This document shows positions 11,868 to 22,486 of a stretch of DNA of 64,000 nt, in pieces (the stretch's first letter is position 1; each line of letters starts with the position of its first letter). The position numbers were made by a program, and so were the translations under genes. This DNA is from Lolium rigidum (Eukaryota > Streptophyta > Magnoliopsida > Poales > Poaceae), in assembly GCF_022539505.1 (NCBI RefSeq), contig NC_061508.1:259910736-259974735 (forward strand). The letters run 5' to 3'. Below the pieces are notes generated by a model. That model was not told the DNA's origin. It saw nothing but the letters and a program-made list of their open reading frames with translations, and ran no database searches.

Positions 11868-12874
11868 CGAGCCTTTTCGCTTTGCTCTAGTTTAAGAGCA
11901 AGAGAATCAGCGCGCTTGTTGGCTTCCACAAGATTTTCTGGCAAAATAATCAACAGTAATAAATGTCATGACAGGAAATGATGGAGAGGCCATTTACCAG
12001 AAGAAGCAGCAAAATAGTACCTTCGGCTTTTTTAGCATGGTCACGGTACCCGACAAATTGGGTACCAAGACGGATAAACTCTTTCATCAAAGGCTACAAA
12101 GAAAAAAGAGAAAGAAACATCAATAAAGTAAAAAAGTTTGACAACAAAAAGCAAAAGAGAAGCGAAAGACAAAAAAGAGTCGACAACATTGAAATATTTG
12201 GCACATAAAATAAGAAGTGAACAACTTACATCATCCAAAGAAGGAGTCGTGGAGCTACCAAGTAGCAAGGTAGGCTCCTTGGCCGGCTAGCCCTCTTTGG
12301 TGAAGGGGCACGGGGGCTTGCAGCTGGAGTTGGATGTTCGATGATTTGCTGAGGAGGCGAGGTTTCATCTCCATCAGACTGAGCTTCAGAGACAACTAAA
12401 GTACGCGACGTACTCGTTCGAGCAATCGCGTCAATAGGTGGATCTTCATCCTCGTCACCACTACGATAAATAGGCGACAATATAAGAAACAATATAGACA
12501 AAAATATCGAGAGCAAACAACAAAGAGCAATAGGAACTTACGAGCTGACAAGGGCATCCTCGTAAGGTGAAAGTTGTCCTTTTTTTAGAAGGACCAACTT
12601 CTTCGGCAGGAGATGTGCCACCTTTAGAGGCACCGGAATCGGCGACTCCGTCCCTTCTCCTCTTGTTACTTGGAGAAACAACGGAAGGAAGGGAGTGTGT
12701 CGAGGCGGTAGCCTCAGACTCGACTTCTTTTTCAGAGGAAGCCGCGGATTTCTGAGAACCCGCGACTTCACTCTCAGGGCGAGAAGTACCCTGGTTGTCG
12801 TCGGTGACAACAGTCCGTTCTTCGACTTCTCCACCTACAGGAAGAGGAGGAAGAGAAGCTAGAACAGGGTGGTT
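11868..12874 (-). pseudogene. Antisense Tat gene, four middle exons
   Basis: Exons are 12874-12542, 12460-12230, 12093-12021 and 11937-11868. The first starts at acceptor TTTTTGCAG and is Ser/Glu/Lys-rich (EVESEATASTHSLPS, PSNKRRRDG, possibly a nuclear signal). The second is acidic and Pro-rich (DEDEDPPID, PRAPSPKRAS). The short third encodes LMKEFIRLGTQFVGYRDHA. The fourth is coiled-coil. Donors GTAAGT at 12541 and 12229 and GTAC at 12020 fit. Confidence 0.65.
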
Positions 12875-12883
12875 CTGCAAAAA

Positions 12884-12886
12884 CAA
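12884..12886. repeat. Target-site duplication of the CACTA element (left copy)
   Basis: CAA immediately before the CACTA end, matched by CAA at 52484-52486. Three-base duplications are the CACTA hallmark. The site lies in an intron of the Tat antisense gene, 12 bases upstream of its 3' splice site. Confidence 0.95.
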
Positions 12887-12902
12887 CACTACAAGAAAAG
12901 TT
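12887..12902 (+). repeat. CACTA left terminal inverted repeat
   Basis: CACTACAAGAAAAGTT, identical to the reverse complement of 52468-52483. Similarity between the two ends stops right after this. Confidence 0.95.
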
Positions 12903-13200
12903 GCCATGGCCGACGAAGTTGAAGTCGCGCCGTGGTTGCTGGTGTACCATGGCCGACGATTTTGGGTCTGTCCGTTGTGCATGTCAAAACGTTTTTTTCT
13001 CGTTTTTGAGGCCACCTAGCCCGAAGAAAACGGCCAAAACGTTGCGTATGGTGGCCCGGGACGTGGTGCATCTCGAATTCTCGGGTTCGCCGGCCGAGTC
13101 AACGCAAATCCGCACCGCCGAGGGATGTAGGGCCCGGATGGCAGCCTCTCGGCATTGTTTTTTCTCGATCGCGCCATCTCGTTCAACGCTCTCCGATCGA
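12903..13200. other. CACTA left end, unique part
   Basis: Contains two short direct copies of CATGGCCGACGA (12905 and 12949) next to the inverted repeat, then GC-rich DNA without a supported gene. Reading frames crossing it combine transposon end and Tat exon and are artefacts. Confidence 0.5.
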
Positions 13201-16085
13201 GCCGTTTACGATGCGGGATCATGGGTCCCGCATGTCATCCTCTATGACACAAAATTCTTTCTATTCTTGGATTTTTTTGACCCCCGATTTACGGCTACTT
13301 CCTTTTTCTTTTGATCCCTTGCCGCCTTGGAAACGTTGACACCGCTGCTGCTAATTGGGACCCGCATGTCATCCTCTATGAGCAATCAACTTTCTTTTCT
13401 TGGAGTTTTTTTGGCACCTCAAATTTGGTCACTTGCCTTTTTCTTTCGATCCCCTGCCGCCTCTCAAACGGTGATACCGCTGCTGCTAAATGGGACCCGC
13501 ATGTCATCCTCTACGTACTATAAAACTTTCTTTTCTTGGATTTTTTTGGCACCTCATATTTGGTCACTTACCTTTTTCTTTCGATCCCTGCCGCCTCTCA
13601 AACGGTGAGACCGCTGTCTGCTAAATGGGACCCGCATGTCATCCTCTATGTACTATAAAACTTTCTTTTCTAGGATTTTTTTGGAACCTCATATTTGGTC
13701 ACTTGCCTTTTTCTTTCGATCCCGTGCAGCCTCTCAAACGGTGATACCGCTGGCTGCTAAATGGGACCCGCATGTCATCCTCTATGTACAATCAAGTTTC
13801 TTTTCTTGAATTATTTTTGGCTCCTGATATTTGGTCACTTGCATTTTTCTTTCGATCTCATGCCACGTTGAGGACCCTGCGGGCTCATGGGACCCGCATG
13901 TCATCCTCTATGTACAATAAAATTTCTTTTCTTGGATTATTTTTAGCTCCTGATATTTGGTCACTTGCCTTTTTCTTTCGATCTCGTGCAGCCTCTCAAA
14001 CGGTGATACCGCTGCTGCTAAATGGGACCCGCATGTCATCCTCTATGTACACTCAAGTTTCTTTTCTTGAATTATTTTTGGCTCACGATATTTGGTCACT
14101 TGCCTTTTTCTTTCGATCTCATGCCACGTTTGAAACGTTGAGGAACCCTGCTGGCTCATGGGACCCGCATGTCATCCTCTATGTGCTATAAAAGTTTATT
14201 TTCTTGGGTTTTTTTTCACCCTATGATTTTTGGCTATTTCCTTTTTCTTTTGATCCCCTGCCGCCTTGGAAACGTTGAGTAAGCTCGTTGACTCATGGGA
14301 CCCGCATGTCATCCTCTATGTACAATCAACTTTCTTTTTCTTTTGATCTCAAGCCGCATTTGAAACGTTGAGACCGCTGCTGCTAATTGGGACCCGCATG
14401 TCATCCTCTATGTACAATAAAGTTTTTTCTTGGATTATCTTTGGCTCACGATATTTTGTCACTTGCCTTTTTCTTTCGATCTCATGCCGCCTTTGAAACG
14501 TTGAGTAAGCTGCGGGCTCATGGGTCCCGCATGTCATCCTCTACGAACAATAAAAGTTTCCTTTCTTGGAGTTATTTTTGACCCCTAATTTCTCGCTATT
14601 TGCCTTTTTCTTTTGATCTCCTGCCCCCTTTGAAACGATGACGACGTAGCTGGCAGGTCGGTCCCACATGTCATCCTCTGTGAACAATAAAAGTTTCCTT
14701 TGATGGATTTATTTTGAACCCCTAATTAATTTCGGGATTTTTCCTTTTTTTCCTTTGATCCCCTGCCGCCTTGGAATCGTTGAGGATGCTGCTGCCTCAT
14801 GGGTCCCGCATGTCATCCTCTCAGAACGACAAATGTTTCTTTTCTTGGATTTTGTTGACCAAACGATTTTTGGCTTATTTTTTCTTTCGATCTCCTGCAG
14901 CCTTTAAAACGTTCAGGGCGCTGCTGGCTCACGGGTCCCACATGTCAACCTCTATGAACAATAAACGCTGAGGATGTTGCTGCCTCATGGGTCCCGCATG
15001 TCATCCTCTCAGAACGAAAATGTTTCTTTTCTTGTATTTTTTACCAACATATTTTTGGTTTATTTTTTCTTTCCATCCCTGCCGCCTTTAAAACGTTGAC
15101 GACGTCTGTTGGCTCATGGGTCCCCGATGTCGGCCTCCCAGTACAAGAAACATGTGATATCTTGATTATTTTGCAGACAATAAACATTGTATTTCGCTCT
15201 GAGCTATTGCAAACGGATAAATTAAATCTTTATTTTTACATAAACAAACTTATATGTTGAATCTCCTTGTTTTGTGTTTTTGCGAAGCATAGGACTTTCC
15301 TTTTTTTTAGAAAAATCCGAACTTTCTGTTTTGGAGTGGGCTGAAATTGTACGAGTCAAAAGGCCCGGCGGGATAGTTCGAAGGCCCGGATGTCCGGATG
15401 CAGCCCAATTGAAATCTTTCTTTTCTTGGATTTTTTTCACCCCCGATTTCGGCTACTTCATTTTTCTTTTGGTCTGTGCCGCCTTGGAAATGTTGAGACC
15501 GTTGCTTGCAAAATGGGACCCGCATGTCATCCTCTATGTACAATAAAATTTCTTTTCTTGGATTATTTTTGGCTCCGATATTTGGTCACTTGCCTTTTTC
15601 TTTCAATCTCATGCCGACTTTGAAACGTTGAGGAAGGCTGCTGGCTCATGGGTCCCGCATGTCATCCTCTATGAACAATAAAAGTTTCCTTTGTTGGATT
15701 TATTTTTACCCCTAATTTCGGTTATTTGCCTTTTTCTTTTGATCCCCTGCCCCCTTTGAAACCATGACGACACGGTGGCGGGTCGGTCCCACATGTCATC
15801 CTCTATGAACAATAAAGGTTTCCTTTGATAGATTTATTTTTTACCCTAATTAATTTCTGGCTATTTCCTATTTTTATTTTGATCCCCTGTCGCCTTGGAA
15901 TAGTTGAGGATGCTGCTGCCTCATGGGTCCCACATGTCATCCTCTCAGAAAGGTAAAAGTTTCATTTCTTGGATTTTGTTTACCAACTGATTTTTGGCTT
16001 TTTTTGTTTCGATCTCCTGCCGCCTTTAAAACGTTGACGACGCTGCTGGCTCATGGGTCCCCAATGTCAGCCTCCCCGTACTGCA
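13201..16085. repeat. Left subterminal repeat array of the CACTA, ~135-bp unit, about 20 copies
   Basis: Each unit contains (C/T)GGGACCCGCATGTCATCCTC (or a close variant), then ATGTACAATAAA, a T-rich stretch with TTTCTTTTCTTGGATT, TTGCCTTTTTCTTTCGATC, GCCGCC and GAAACGTTGAG. Copies recur from about 13225 to 16062 at roughly 130-140 bp. A foreign, non-repeat segment of about 270 bp interrupts the array at about 15140-15415. Units degrade to the right (CCCAATGTCAGCC). Such arrays in En/Spm-type elements bind the element's own regulatory protein; that role here is inference. The Ser/Phe-rich frames across it are repeat artefacts. Confidence 0.85.
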
Positions 16086-16544
16086 AATCCTCTTTCTCAA
16101 AGGTTGTATTTCTAGCTAGATAGCTAAGGTGGATTCGAATCTGCCGTGGTTCGAGCAGCTCGGGTAAGCCTTCTTGCCTCGATTAATGGAACTAGTGTAT
16201 AGCAAGGTCAAGATATGTGGCTTGGTGTAATGAATCTATTTGAATCATGTTGTGGATTCAATCGATAGTTCTCTAACGAGGTCGGCCAAAATAGAAATTA
16301 AGTTTTTTTCTAAAACGGAAATGCAAATTAAGATGAACACAAACATTAGTTATCATAATAGGCGATCATACATACATACTTGCTAAGAGCAAAAGCTTGC
16401 CGGAGTTTTACCACCCATACAATTAATTAGCGGTTCGGATAAGATAACCTTATATAAGTATAACTACAAATGCATTTGCTAAGGGCTCATGGGACAATAG
16501 AACTAGACAACCGCAAACTTGATGACCAGCATGTCACAGCGGCA
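16086..16544. other. CACTA interior, no gene seen
   Basis: AT-rich sequence between the subterminal array and the stop codon of the B3-like gene. Its right part is probably that gene's 3' untranslated region. Confidence 0.4.
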
Positions 16545-19127
16545 TCAAAAGATCTTGACCTTCAACTTTGATCCAATGCGAAGTTTGGCACCGTCAATGA
16601 ACTTTTTCCACACTGGAAGTAACGACCAAGCGGCCATACGTAGGACCGACGGAGTACCGTCCCTCCACGGTGAGACCTTCACTCTCCATGACGAGGAAAT
16701 CTTGCCCCTTCGGCCGGGATTGAGATCCTTGGCGATACTTTTAGGCAATTTCTGATTCAAAGCAAGAGATACCAACAAAAATTAGTCAATGGCACCAATG
16801 CACCGAAGACTGAACCATGTGAGACTTTGAGCAGAGAAGACATCAAGATAAGAGCAGTTATGCTGTCATATACTCACGAACATAGCCTTCAGATGCGTCC
16901 TGGTCACCACACGGGTGGCTACAGCAATGAGATGAGACCTCGGTGATCTGGCTGGGGCAGGTGCAGGAGCCTGGGCTGGTACACGAGCTGGTGCTGATGC
17001 AGGAGACTGCTGGGCAGGTGCAATAAACGGTGCCTCTAGAGGAACCGGTGCTGATGCGGAGAGCTGTTGGGCGGGTGCGGTAAACGGTGCGGCTAGAGGA
17101 ACCAGATCGCTGATGCGAGGAGCTGCTCGGGCAGGTGTAGTATACGGGGCCTCTACGGGAACCAATGCTGATGTAGGGGCCTCGTTGGGTAGATGCAATA
17201 AGCGGTGCTGAGTACGGGAACCGGTGCTGATGCGGGGAGAGTGGGAAGCCGGTGCCGGTGCTGGTGTGGGTGCCCTTTGTGACATCCGCTCCTGTTCCAT
17301 TAGGGGATCTGCAGCTTTGATCATGTTAAACCCGAGCAAGCTAGAACGAGAGGGAATGGTTTAGAACAACTGCTCGAATGCGGTAATCAAAGGATATGAG
17401 TACAAAAAAGTTACATATTATATATTTGGAAGTGTCTCCAACTACGTAAGCGATTACGTATATCTGCCCGTTTGAGTTTCGATCCTCACCTCGTCGCCCT
17501 TCTTCCGACCGTAGTCACAAGCAAACTTTCTCCAATCATGTCCATACAAATATGTGATGGCCTGCGTCTTGTAGACATACACCTCATAGACCGTGTAGGT
17601 GTTCATCAATTTGCCATTGCCATGCATAGTGAAAGACCCTTCATGCGGACACATTTGGTTAATCATTGGACGAAGTTCACAAGGTACAATCTGCAGGTGA
17701 AAATTGATACTAATGTAAGAAGCAGGAAGACTAAAAACAAGACTTTACTATATGCCAATTCATGCTAAACCACTGAGAATACATACCTGTAACTCTGTGA
17801 AGGCGTTATTAGAAAGGTAGATAGAGCCATAGGAGGTGTTATATGCGGGGTATGTACATGGGCCCGCCATATTCCCGCAAGCTCGGCATCGGGATGGTGA
17901 AGGAAACATGGGAGGTACTACTGGTGCGTAGCGCTGAATGTAAGTGGAAGAATTAGGTTGTGTAAAGTGCATAGTTCAGAGCAATGCAAATGTTGACAAG
18001 CGAGTGCATAACACTATGTTACAAAGTGAACAGTCAAAATTTAGTGTATGATGAATATAAGCATGCTAATTTGGCATTTCCGAATTCCAAGAAGCGATGA
18101 GACAGAGCCGGTGATAATATCAGAAATAAATCATGGCATGTATATGTGGCTTAAGAAAATATACCCGAACCCTTGGATGGTTACGGCCCGGCTGGTCCTT
18201 GGACTTGAGCTTATATAAGCATCCAGAAGGTGGGGCTGACAGTAACTTGGTGGCAGCCTCTGCGGATGCCTCATCGGCGGCATTTGCAATCCTTTTGACC
18301 AATGAAGGCTTAGCGGTTTCAGTACGCATATGAAAATTGATGAGCAACAGACATCAGCAGTGATATATAAAATGAATCTATGAGACACTGATGCATATAT
18401 TGCTGGATGTAAGTGGAAGAATAGGGTTGTGTGTTTCTGAACTATTGGTAAGCATAATTAGACAAAGCCGGCAATAAACAGACAAATCAAATCATGTATG
18501 AGGATTAAGAAAATATACCTGCTTAAAAGGATACCACCCAGCTGGCCCGTGGCCTTGTGCTTGAGGAGGTTTTCAGAAGATGGTGGCGGCACCATCATCT
18601 TCACAGCAGCCTCATCAGGATCATTTTTTATCCATTTGAGTAGAGGCACAGAAGCTTCATCCTGCATATGAATAGCAACAGAACTCATCATTGATATTTA
18701 ATAAATCTATGAGATGGACTGATGCAAAAAGTGCGGGATGTAAGTGGAAGAATAGGGTTGTGCATAGACAACGAGTTGACAACAATGCAAATGATTACAA
18801 AAGAAGCCAACGGAACTCAACGAGTTTATATCTTGGATGAGACAGATCGAAAAGTGAAAAATTAGTGTATGATGATTGTAAGCAAACGCGGTGTTTCGAA
18901 CTTTTGGTAAGCATTAGGCAAAGCCAACAGTAATTAAACGGATAATAATAAAATCATGTATGTGGATTAAGAAAATATACCAGATTCATTAAAAGGTCAC
19001 CACCCAGCTGGCCCATGGCCTCGTGCTTGTAGAGGTTTTCAGATGATGGTGCCGGCACCATCGTCCTCACAGCAGCCTCATCAGCCTCATTTTGCATCCA
19101 CTTGAGTAAAGGCGCAACAGTTTCAGC
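16545..19127 (-). CDS. CACTA-borne multi-exon gene with two B3-like domains and amplified exons
   Basis: Predicted minus-strand exons: 19127-18981, 18661-18519, about 18325-18165, 17933-17787, 17690-17490, 17340-16878 and 16751-16545, mostly with GT/AG junctions. The first three are diverged copies of one ~147-base exon (PLLKW, then DEAA, then PPSSENL and KHKATGQLGG). Exon 17690-17490 gives YTVYEVYVY...YLYGHDWRKFACDYGRKKGDE, which resembles the second half of a B3 DNA-binding domain. Exon 17340-16878 is Ala/Pro-rich with repeats of the form PLEAPFIAPAQQ. The last exon gives LPKSIAKDL...SWRVKVSPW...WKKFIDGAKLRIGSKLKVKIF, again B3-like. B3 assignment is by pattern only. The gene continued upstream; the Tat-like element at 19294 cuts its 5' side and a fourth related exon lies near 27.5 kb. 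A DNA-binding role at the transposon ends is a hypothesis. Confidence 0.5.
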
Positions 19128-19260
19128 CTGCATAAGAATGGGAATAGATCTCAGCGGTGATATTGAATGACTGCGAGACAGGATCGATGCATATAGTGCT
19201 GGATGTAAGTGGAAGGGTATGGCTGTGTATGGACAACAGTTCACAACAATGCAAGGGTGT
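18080..19260 (-). repeat. Tandem segmental duplication carrying the repeated exon
   Basis: About 350-450-bp units, each with one exon and its intron, occur at about 18.1-18.4, 18.45-18.76 and 18.9-19.25 kb; a related unit lies at about 27.38-27.70 kb across the inserted element. Intron landmarks such as GATGTAAGTGGAAGAATAGG recur at about 17935, 18405, 18736 and 19200. Exon acceptors are TATGCAG in two copies but altered (GCGTAC, GCGGAC) in the copies at 18325 and 27.6 kb. Confidence 0.75.
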
Positions 19261-19288
19261 GTTCGGTTCTGAAACAGCGTGGAATGGA

Positions 19289-19293
19289 ATGGA
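19289..19293. repeat. Target-site duplication of the nested Tat-like element (left copy)
   Basis: ATGGA; the second copy is at 27004-27008. Confidence 0.95.
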
Positions 19294-20452
19294 TGTTGCG
19301 GTCAGAAACCCACCGGCGAGCAGCGACGGGCAACACAGGAGAGCCGGGAGCAACTTAGGGCTGCGGCTGGCCCTGGTCCCTCCGAGCGACGGCCCGCAAA
19401 GACTCCGGCACGCACGTCCGATGCTTGGTGCAAGGGCGTGCCACCTGACCTATACCGGTCGGGAAGGTGATGGAGATGCCTCGCTTAGTTTCTGCATGGC
19501 ATACACGTAAACATTAAATACGAGCCTCGATCGGCTCTCGAGGTTGTCTGTGAATCGGCTCAAAGAGCCGATCCACCCATGATTCGCACGAGGTGTACGA
19601 ATATATGGTGGTCCTGCTTGATCAAGATAAAGCTAAAACGATCTACGACGATTTAGGGTTTTCACCGCATAATCGGAACATCCTACTCGTGATTGAGCCT
19701 CGCGGCCGCGCACGGTGATCGTAAGCCGATCCTAGACAAGGCCTAAAAACCAACACGAAGTTGATCCCCGGAACATCCTGTCTAGGGCTAGCAAACTACA
19801 CCCTACGCGCCGCTGGATCCTTCAACCCTTTGTAAGGCCTAACTATACAGATATTAAACTAATCCTTGAAGAATAAGGAGCAACCATAACGGATCGGATC
19901 TACTAAATAATGATCAAGCGGGGTGCCGCCCCTACGCCTAAGATAGGCGTCAGGGCGGCTAGATGTCTAAGGGTTGCACGACGATAGCATATGATACGAA
20001 GAACAATGCTAACCCTAACACATCTAAGATAACTACGTTGCTCGCCATAAAAAAGGCTTCAGTACGAGCAACGCATGAACAACGAATAAACTTGTACTAC
20101 CTAGATCGCAAGATGCGATCTAGGCAGCATGATGCTTACCCGGAAGAAACCCTCAAGACAAGGGAGTTGGCGATGCGCCTAGATTGGTTTGTGGTGAACG
20201 TGATTGTTGTTTATTTCATAAACCCTAGATACATATTTATAGTCCGTAGACTTTCTAACGTGGGAATAATCCCAACCGTGCACGAGCCAAACTCTAACTA
20301 ACCGACACGTATCCTACTATATTACAGATACACGGGCAAACTAGCCCAAACTTTGCATACAAAGGCCGATTCATGAACTTCTTCCATGTATATCCTTCAA
20401 GCCCATCTTGATCGCGGCCCACCTCTGACTCGGTCAAATTCTGGTGATAACA
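19294..20452 (-). repeat. 3' LTR of the Tat-like element
   Basis: Starts TGTTGCGG and ends GATAACA on the plus strand. It contains a perfect hairpin ATCGGCTC-AAA-GAGCCGAT at 19554-19572, repeated in the other LTR. Confidence 0.95.
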
Positions 20453-20470
20453 CATGCCCCCCTGGTTTTG
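20453..20470 (-). promoter_or_regulatory. Polypurine tract of the Tat-like element
   Basis: CAAAACCAGGGGGGCATG on the minus strand, directly abutting the 3' LTR. Confidence 0.75.
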
Positions 20471-20640
20471 GAATTGATAATTCCAAAATCACTCTGCTTT
20501 TCTTCGTCGGGTCATGTCGTGGCAGAACCGTCGCAGTATCCTTCATCATGATGCCTTGCCTTCTCAACTTCTCCGCGTGACCTGGTAGTTTTTTTTTTAG
20601 GCACCATTTCCTCGGAAACTGCTGTGGCATTGAATTCCAC

Positions 20641-20725
20641 TATATCCCCTTTTATTTAACCGCTCCAAACAGTTCGCTTCCGCATCCCCTTCGCATTAGC
20701 ACTCCAAAAGCCCTCCTGTGCCACC
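20641..20725 (+). promoter_or_regulatory. Candidate promoter and leader of the antisense acidic ORF
   Basis: TTTTATTTAACCGC at 20650-20663 is a TATA-like box about 65-75 bases before the ATG. The start context is GCCACCATGTC, a strong plant/Kozak-like context. This lies only ~190 bases inside the 3' LTR, on the strand opposite to the retroelement. Confidence 0.45.
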
Positions 20726-21247
20726 ATGTCTTCTTCCTCCTCTGCCTCATCGGATCTTTCCACCCAGTCCTCCTCTTCCCGCGAGCCGACGCCGGAGTGG
20801 AACCCGGAGGAGGCCCACGCGGCCAACATCCGCCGCGCCATCGCAGACGGGGAGGAGTCTAGTCACGACTTCTCCGTCTGGTCCGAGGACGACAAGTCCT
20901 CGACCGACGGGGAAAGTGACCTCCGCTTCCTCGCCGATGGGGAAACGGAGGAGGAGAGCGATGACGATCGCTTCTCCTGCGATGACTTCACCTCCCCCGA
21001 GGAGGAGGAGGAAGAGAAGGAGGAGGAGGAGGAGGATGACACCTCCTCCGACGAACCGCCGGCCAAGCGCTTCTGCCCCTGGCCAGGGAACCTCAGCGAC
21101 TTCGACAGCGACGACGACGACGCTGACGAGGAGGATGAGGACAACGAAGGCCCGGTCGGCGGCCGCTGGAGCAGCGACGACGAGCCCGCCGGGAGTAGCG
21201 CCGACAGCGGCGGCGACGGCGACGATGAGGGCAGCGACGGCCCATAG
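20726..21247 (+). CDS. Antisense ORF, 173-residue acidic Ser/Glu/Asp-rich protein
   Basis: An intact plus-strand frame in a minus-strand retroelement, placed between protease and the 3' LTR. The protein begins with a Ser-rich run, then has acidic blocks: EDDKSSTDGESD near residue 50, long Glu runs near 92-105, and Asp/Glu runs near 125-140. A short basic/aromatic motif, PPAKRFCPWPG, lies near 110-120 and the tail is Gly/Asp/Ser. I recognise no enzyme fold; composition suggests a disordered acidic protein, perhaps histone- or chromatin-interacting (inference). It has a good start context, a TATA-like box and no introns. A possible polyadenylation motif (AATGAA) lies at about 21352. Low-complexity trinucleotide runs could also make a long frame by chance; the promoter-like context argues against that. 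Confidence 0.5.
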   Translation: MSSSSSASSDLSTQSSSSREPTPEWNPEEAHAANIRRAIADGEESSHDFSVWSEDDKSSTDGESDLRFLADGETEEESDDDRFSCDDFTSPEEEEEEKEEEEEDDTSSDEPPAKRFCPWPGNLSDFDSDDDDADEEDEDNEGPVGGRWSSDDEPAGSSADSGGDGDDEGSDGP

Positions 21248-22486
21248 ATAGGACCATTAGCATAGGACCAGTAGTAGTAGATGGGGCAATGTATCCCCTA
21301 GTACTTCCTTTTGAGAGCAATCAGCTCTTTATGTAAGAAATCTTGCTTATCAATGAAGAATTTCCCCAATTTGATTTTGCCGATTTCCCTTGAGCTAATT
21401 TAGCCGATTTCCCCTCATACTGATTTTGCCGATTTGTCCACTTAGCCAATGCTTAATGAGCCGATAGCAACGCATCGGTCCTTCACAATTCATCCTTCAA
21501 TTCTTCAACTGATGACTTTGAGATCTGGTGGATAATGTGGAGTCTTCAAGAAAGCCCTTAAATTCCTCCCACCAGGTCCAGTGATCCTCTTCTGCAAGAA
21601 TTCACCATTTTTGAAGAAGGTTGCGACGAAGGATCAGCCGATGACACCTCAATCAGCTTCTAAAACAGAGCATCTACCAGACCAGCTGCCCCCCCCCCCC
21701 CCCGAGCCTCAGTCAAGGCGAGAATATTGGTGAGGATTGCACAGATCAGACAAAGGGCTTTGAACTCAGGTAATTCTGAGACAGCCACCATGCCGAACGT
21801 AGCTGAGAAAGTGGCCAACTTCGCCAGGCCGACGGTAGATGCACCAGAGCCGATCACCTTTCGTCCTTTGAAAGCCGATATTGTAGATGAAGTACCAACG
21901 GCTTAACGAGCAAAAGGCTGTCTTGTATGCCAAAACTGAAGGCCTCACAGCTGAACTGAACTTGGTGAAGATCCGCATCTTGAACACGCAGCAAGTAGAC
22001 CCTGTGTAATTGTACTAGAGTCGATGGTTGTGCATCGGCTTTATTTCTTAGCTCTAAAGTCGATGTCCGTGCATCGGCTGTATATTATGAGAAATTTTTT
22101 TTTACTGGCCGATTTTTTCCTATCGGCCCCCAATATTTCACTGCACACATGTTCATCTGCACATGTTCATCTGACTAAGTGCCCCCCGAGCCGAATTTGC
22201 CAGGTAACTGCGGATATCGGCTCTGTAGTTAGCCAAGGCACTGTATTTGAACGTCGGCTCCGTTAGGACTAATATTGACTCTCATCAGCCGACGTAAAAC
22301 CGCTGCCTATTAGATCGATGTTGAACACAGGCGGAATGTGTGGTGAGGATAATTTTGGCCGATTGCTGGAATCGGCCTCCACGTTGATCGAATCGCTTAA
22401 TGAAGGTTTTGCAATGCTCCTCCATAGATCTTTGGGGCCGATCCCAAGGATCGGCCTCGCCACGTTTGTCCATAGGTTTGTTCCTG
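21248..22486. repeat. Spacer of the Tat-like element, saturated with GCCGAT/ATCGGC
   Basis: Occupies the place where pol would lie. I count 16 GCCGAT or ATCGGC hexamers between 21379 and 22451 (for example 21379, 21403, 21428, 21460, 21849, 21874, 22034, 22073, 22108, 22122, 22216, 22358, 22371, 22437, 22451). A C homopolymer (~15) sits at about 21690. No gene is supported. Confidence 0.7.

Noticed and set aside
13311..14191. Plus-strand Ser/Phe-rich ORFs (MSSSMYN type)
   Set aside because: Produced by the subterminal repeat unit; the same peptide recurs out of phase with frame changes.
20863..21144. Minus-strand Ser-rich ORF opposite the acidic ORF
   Set aside because: Mirror of Glu/Asp codons; lacks the promoter-like context that the plus-strand frame has.
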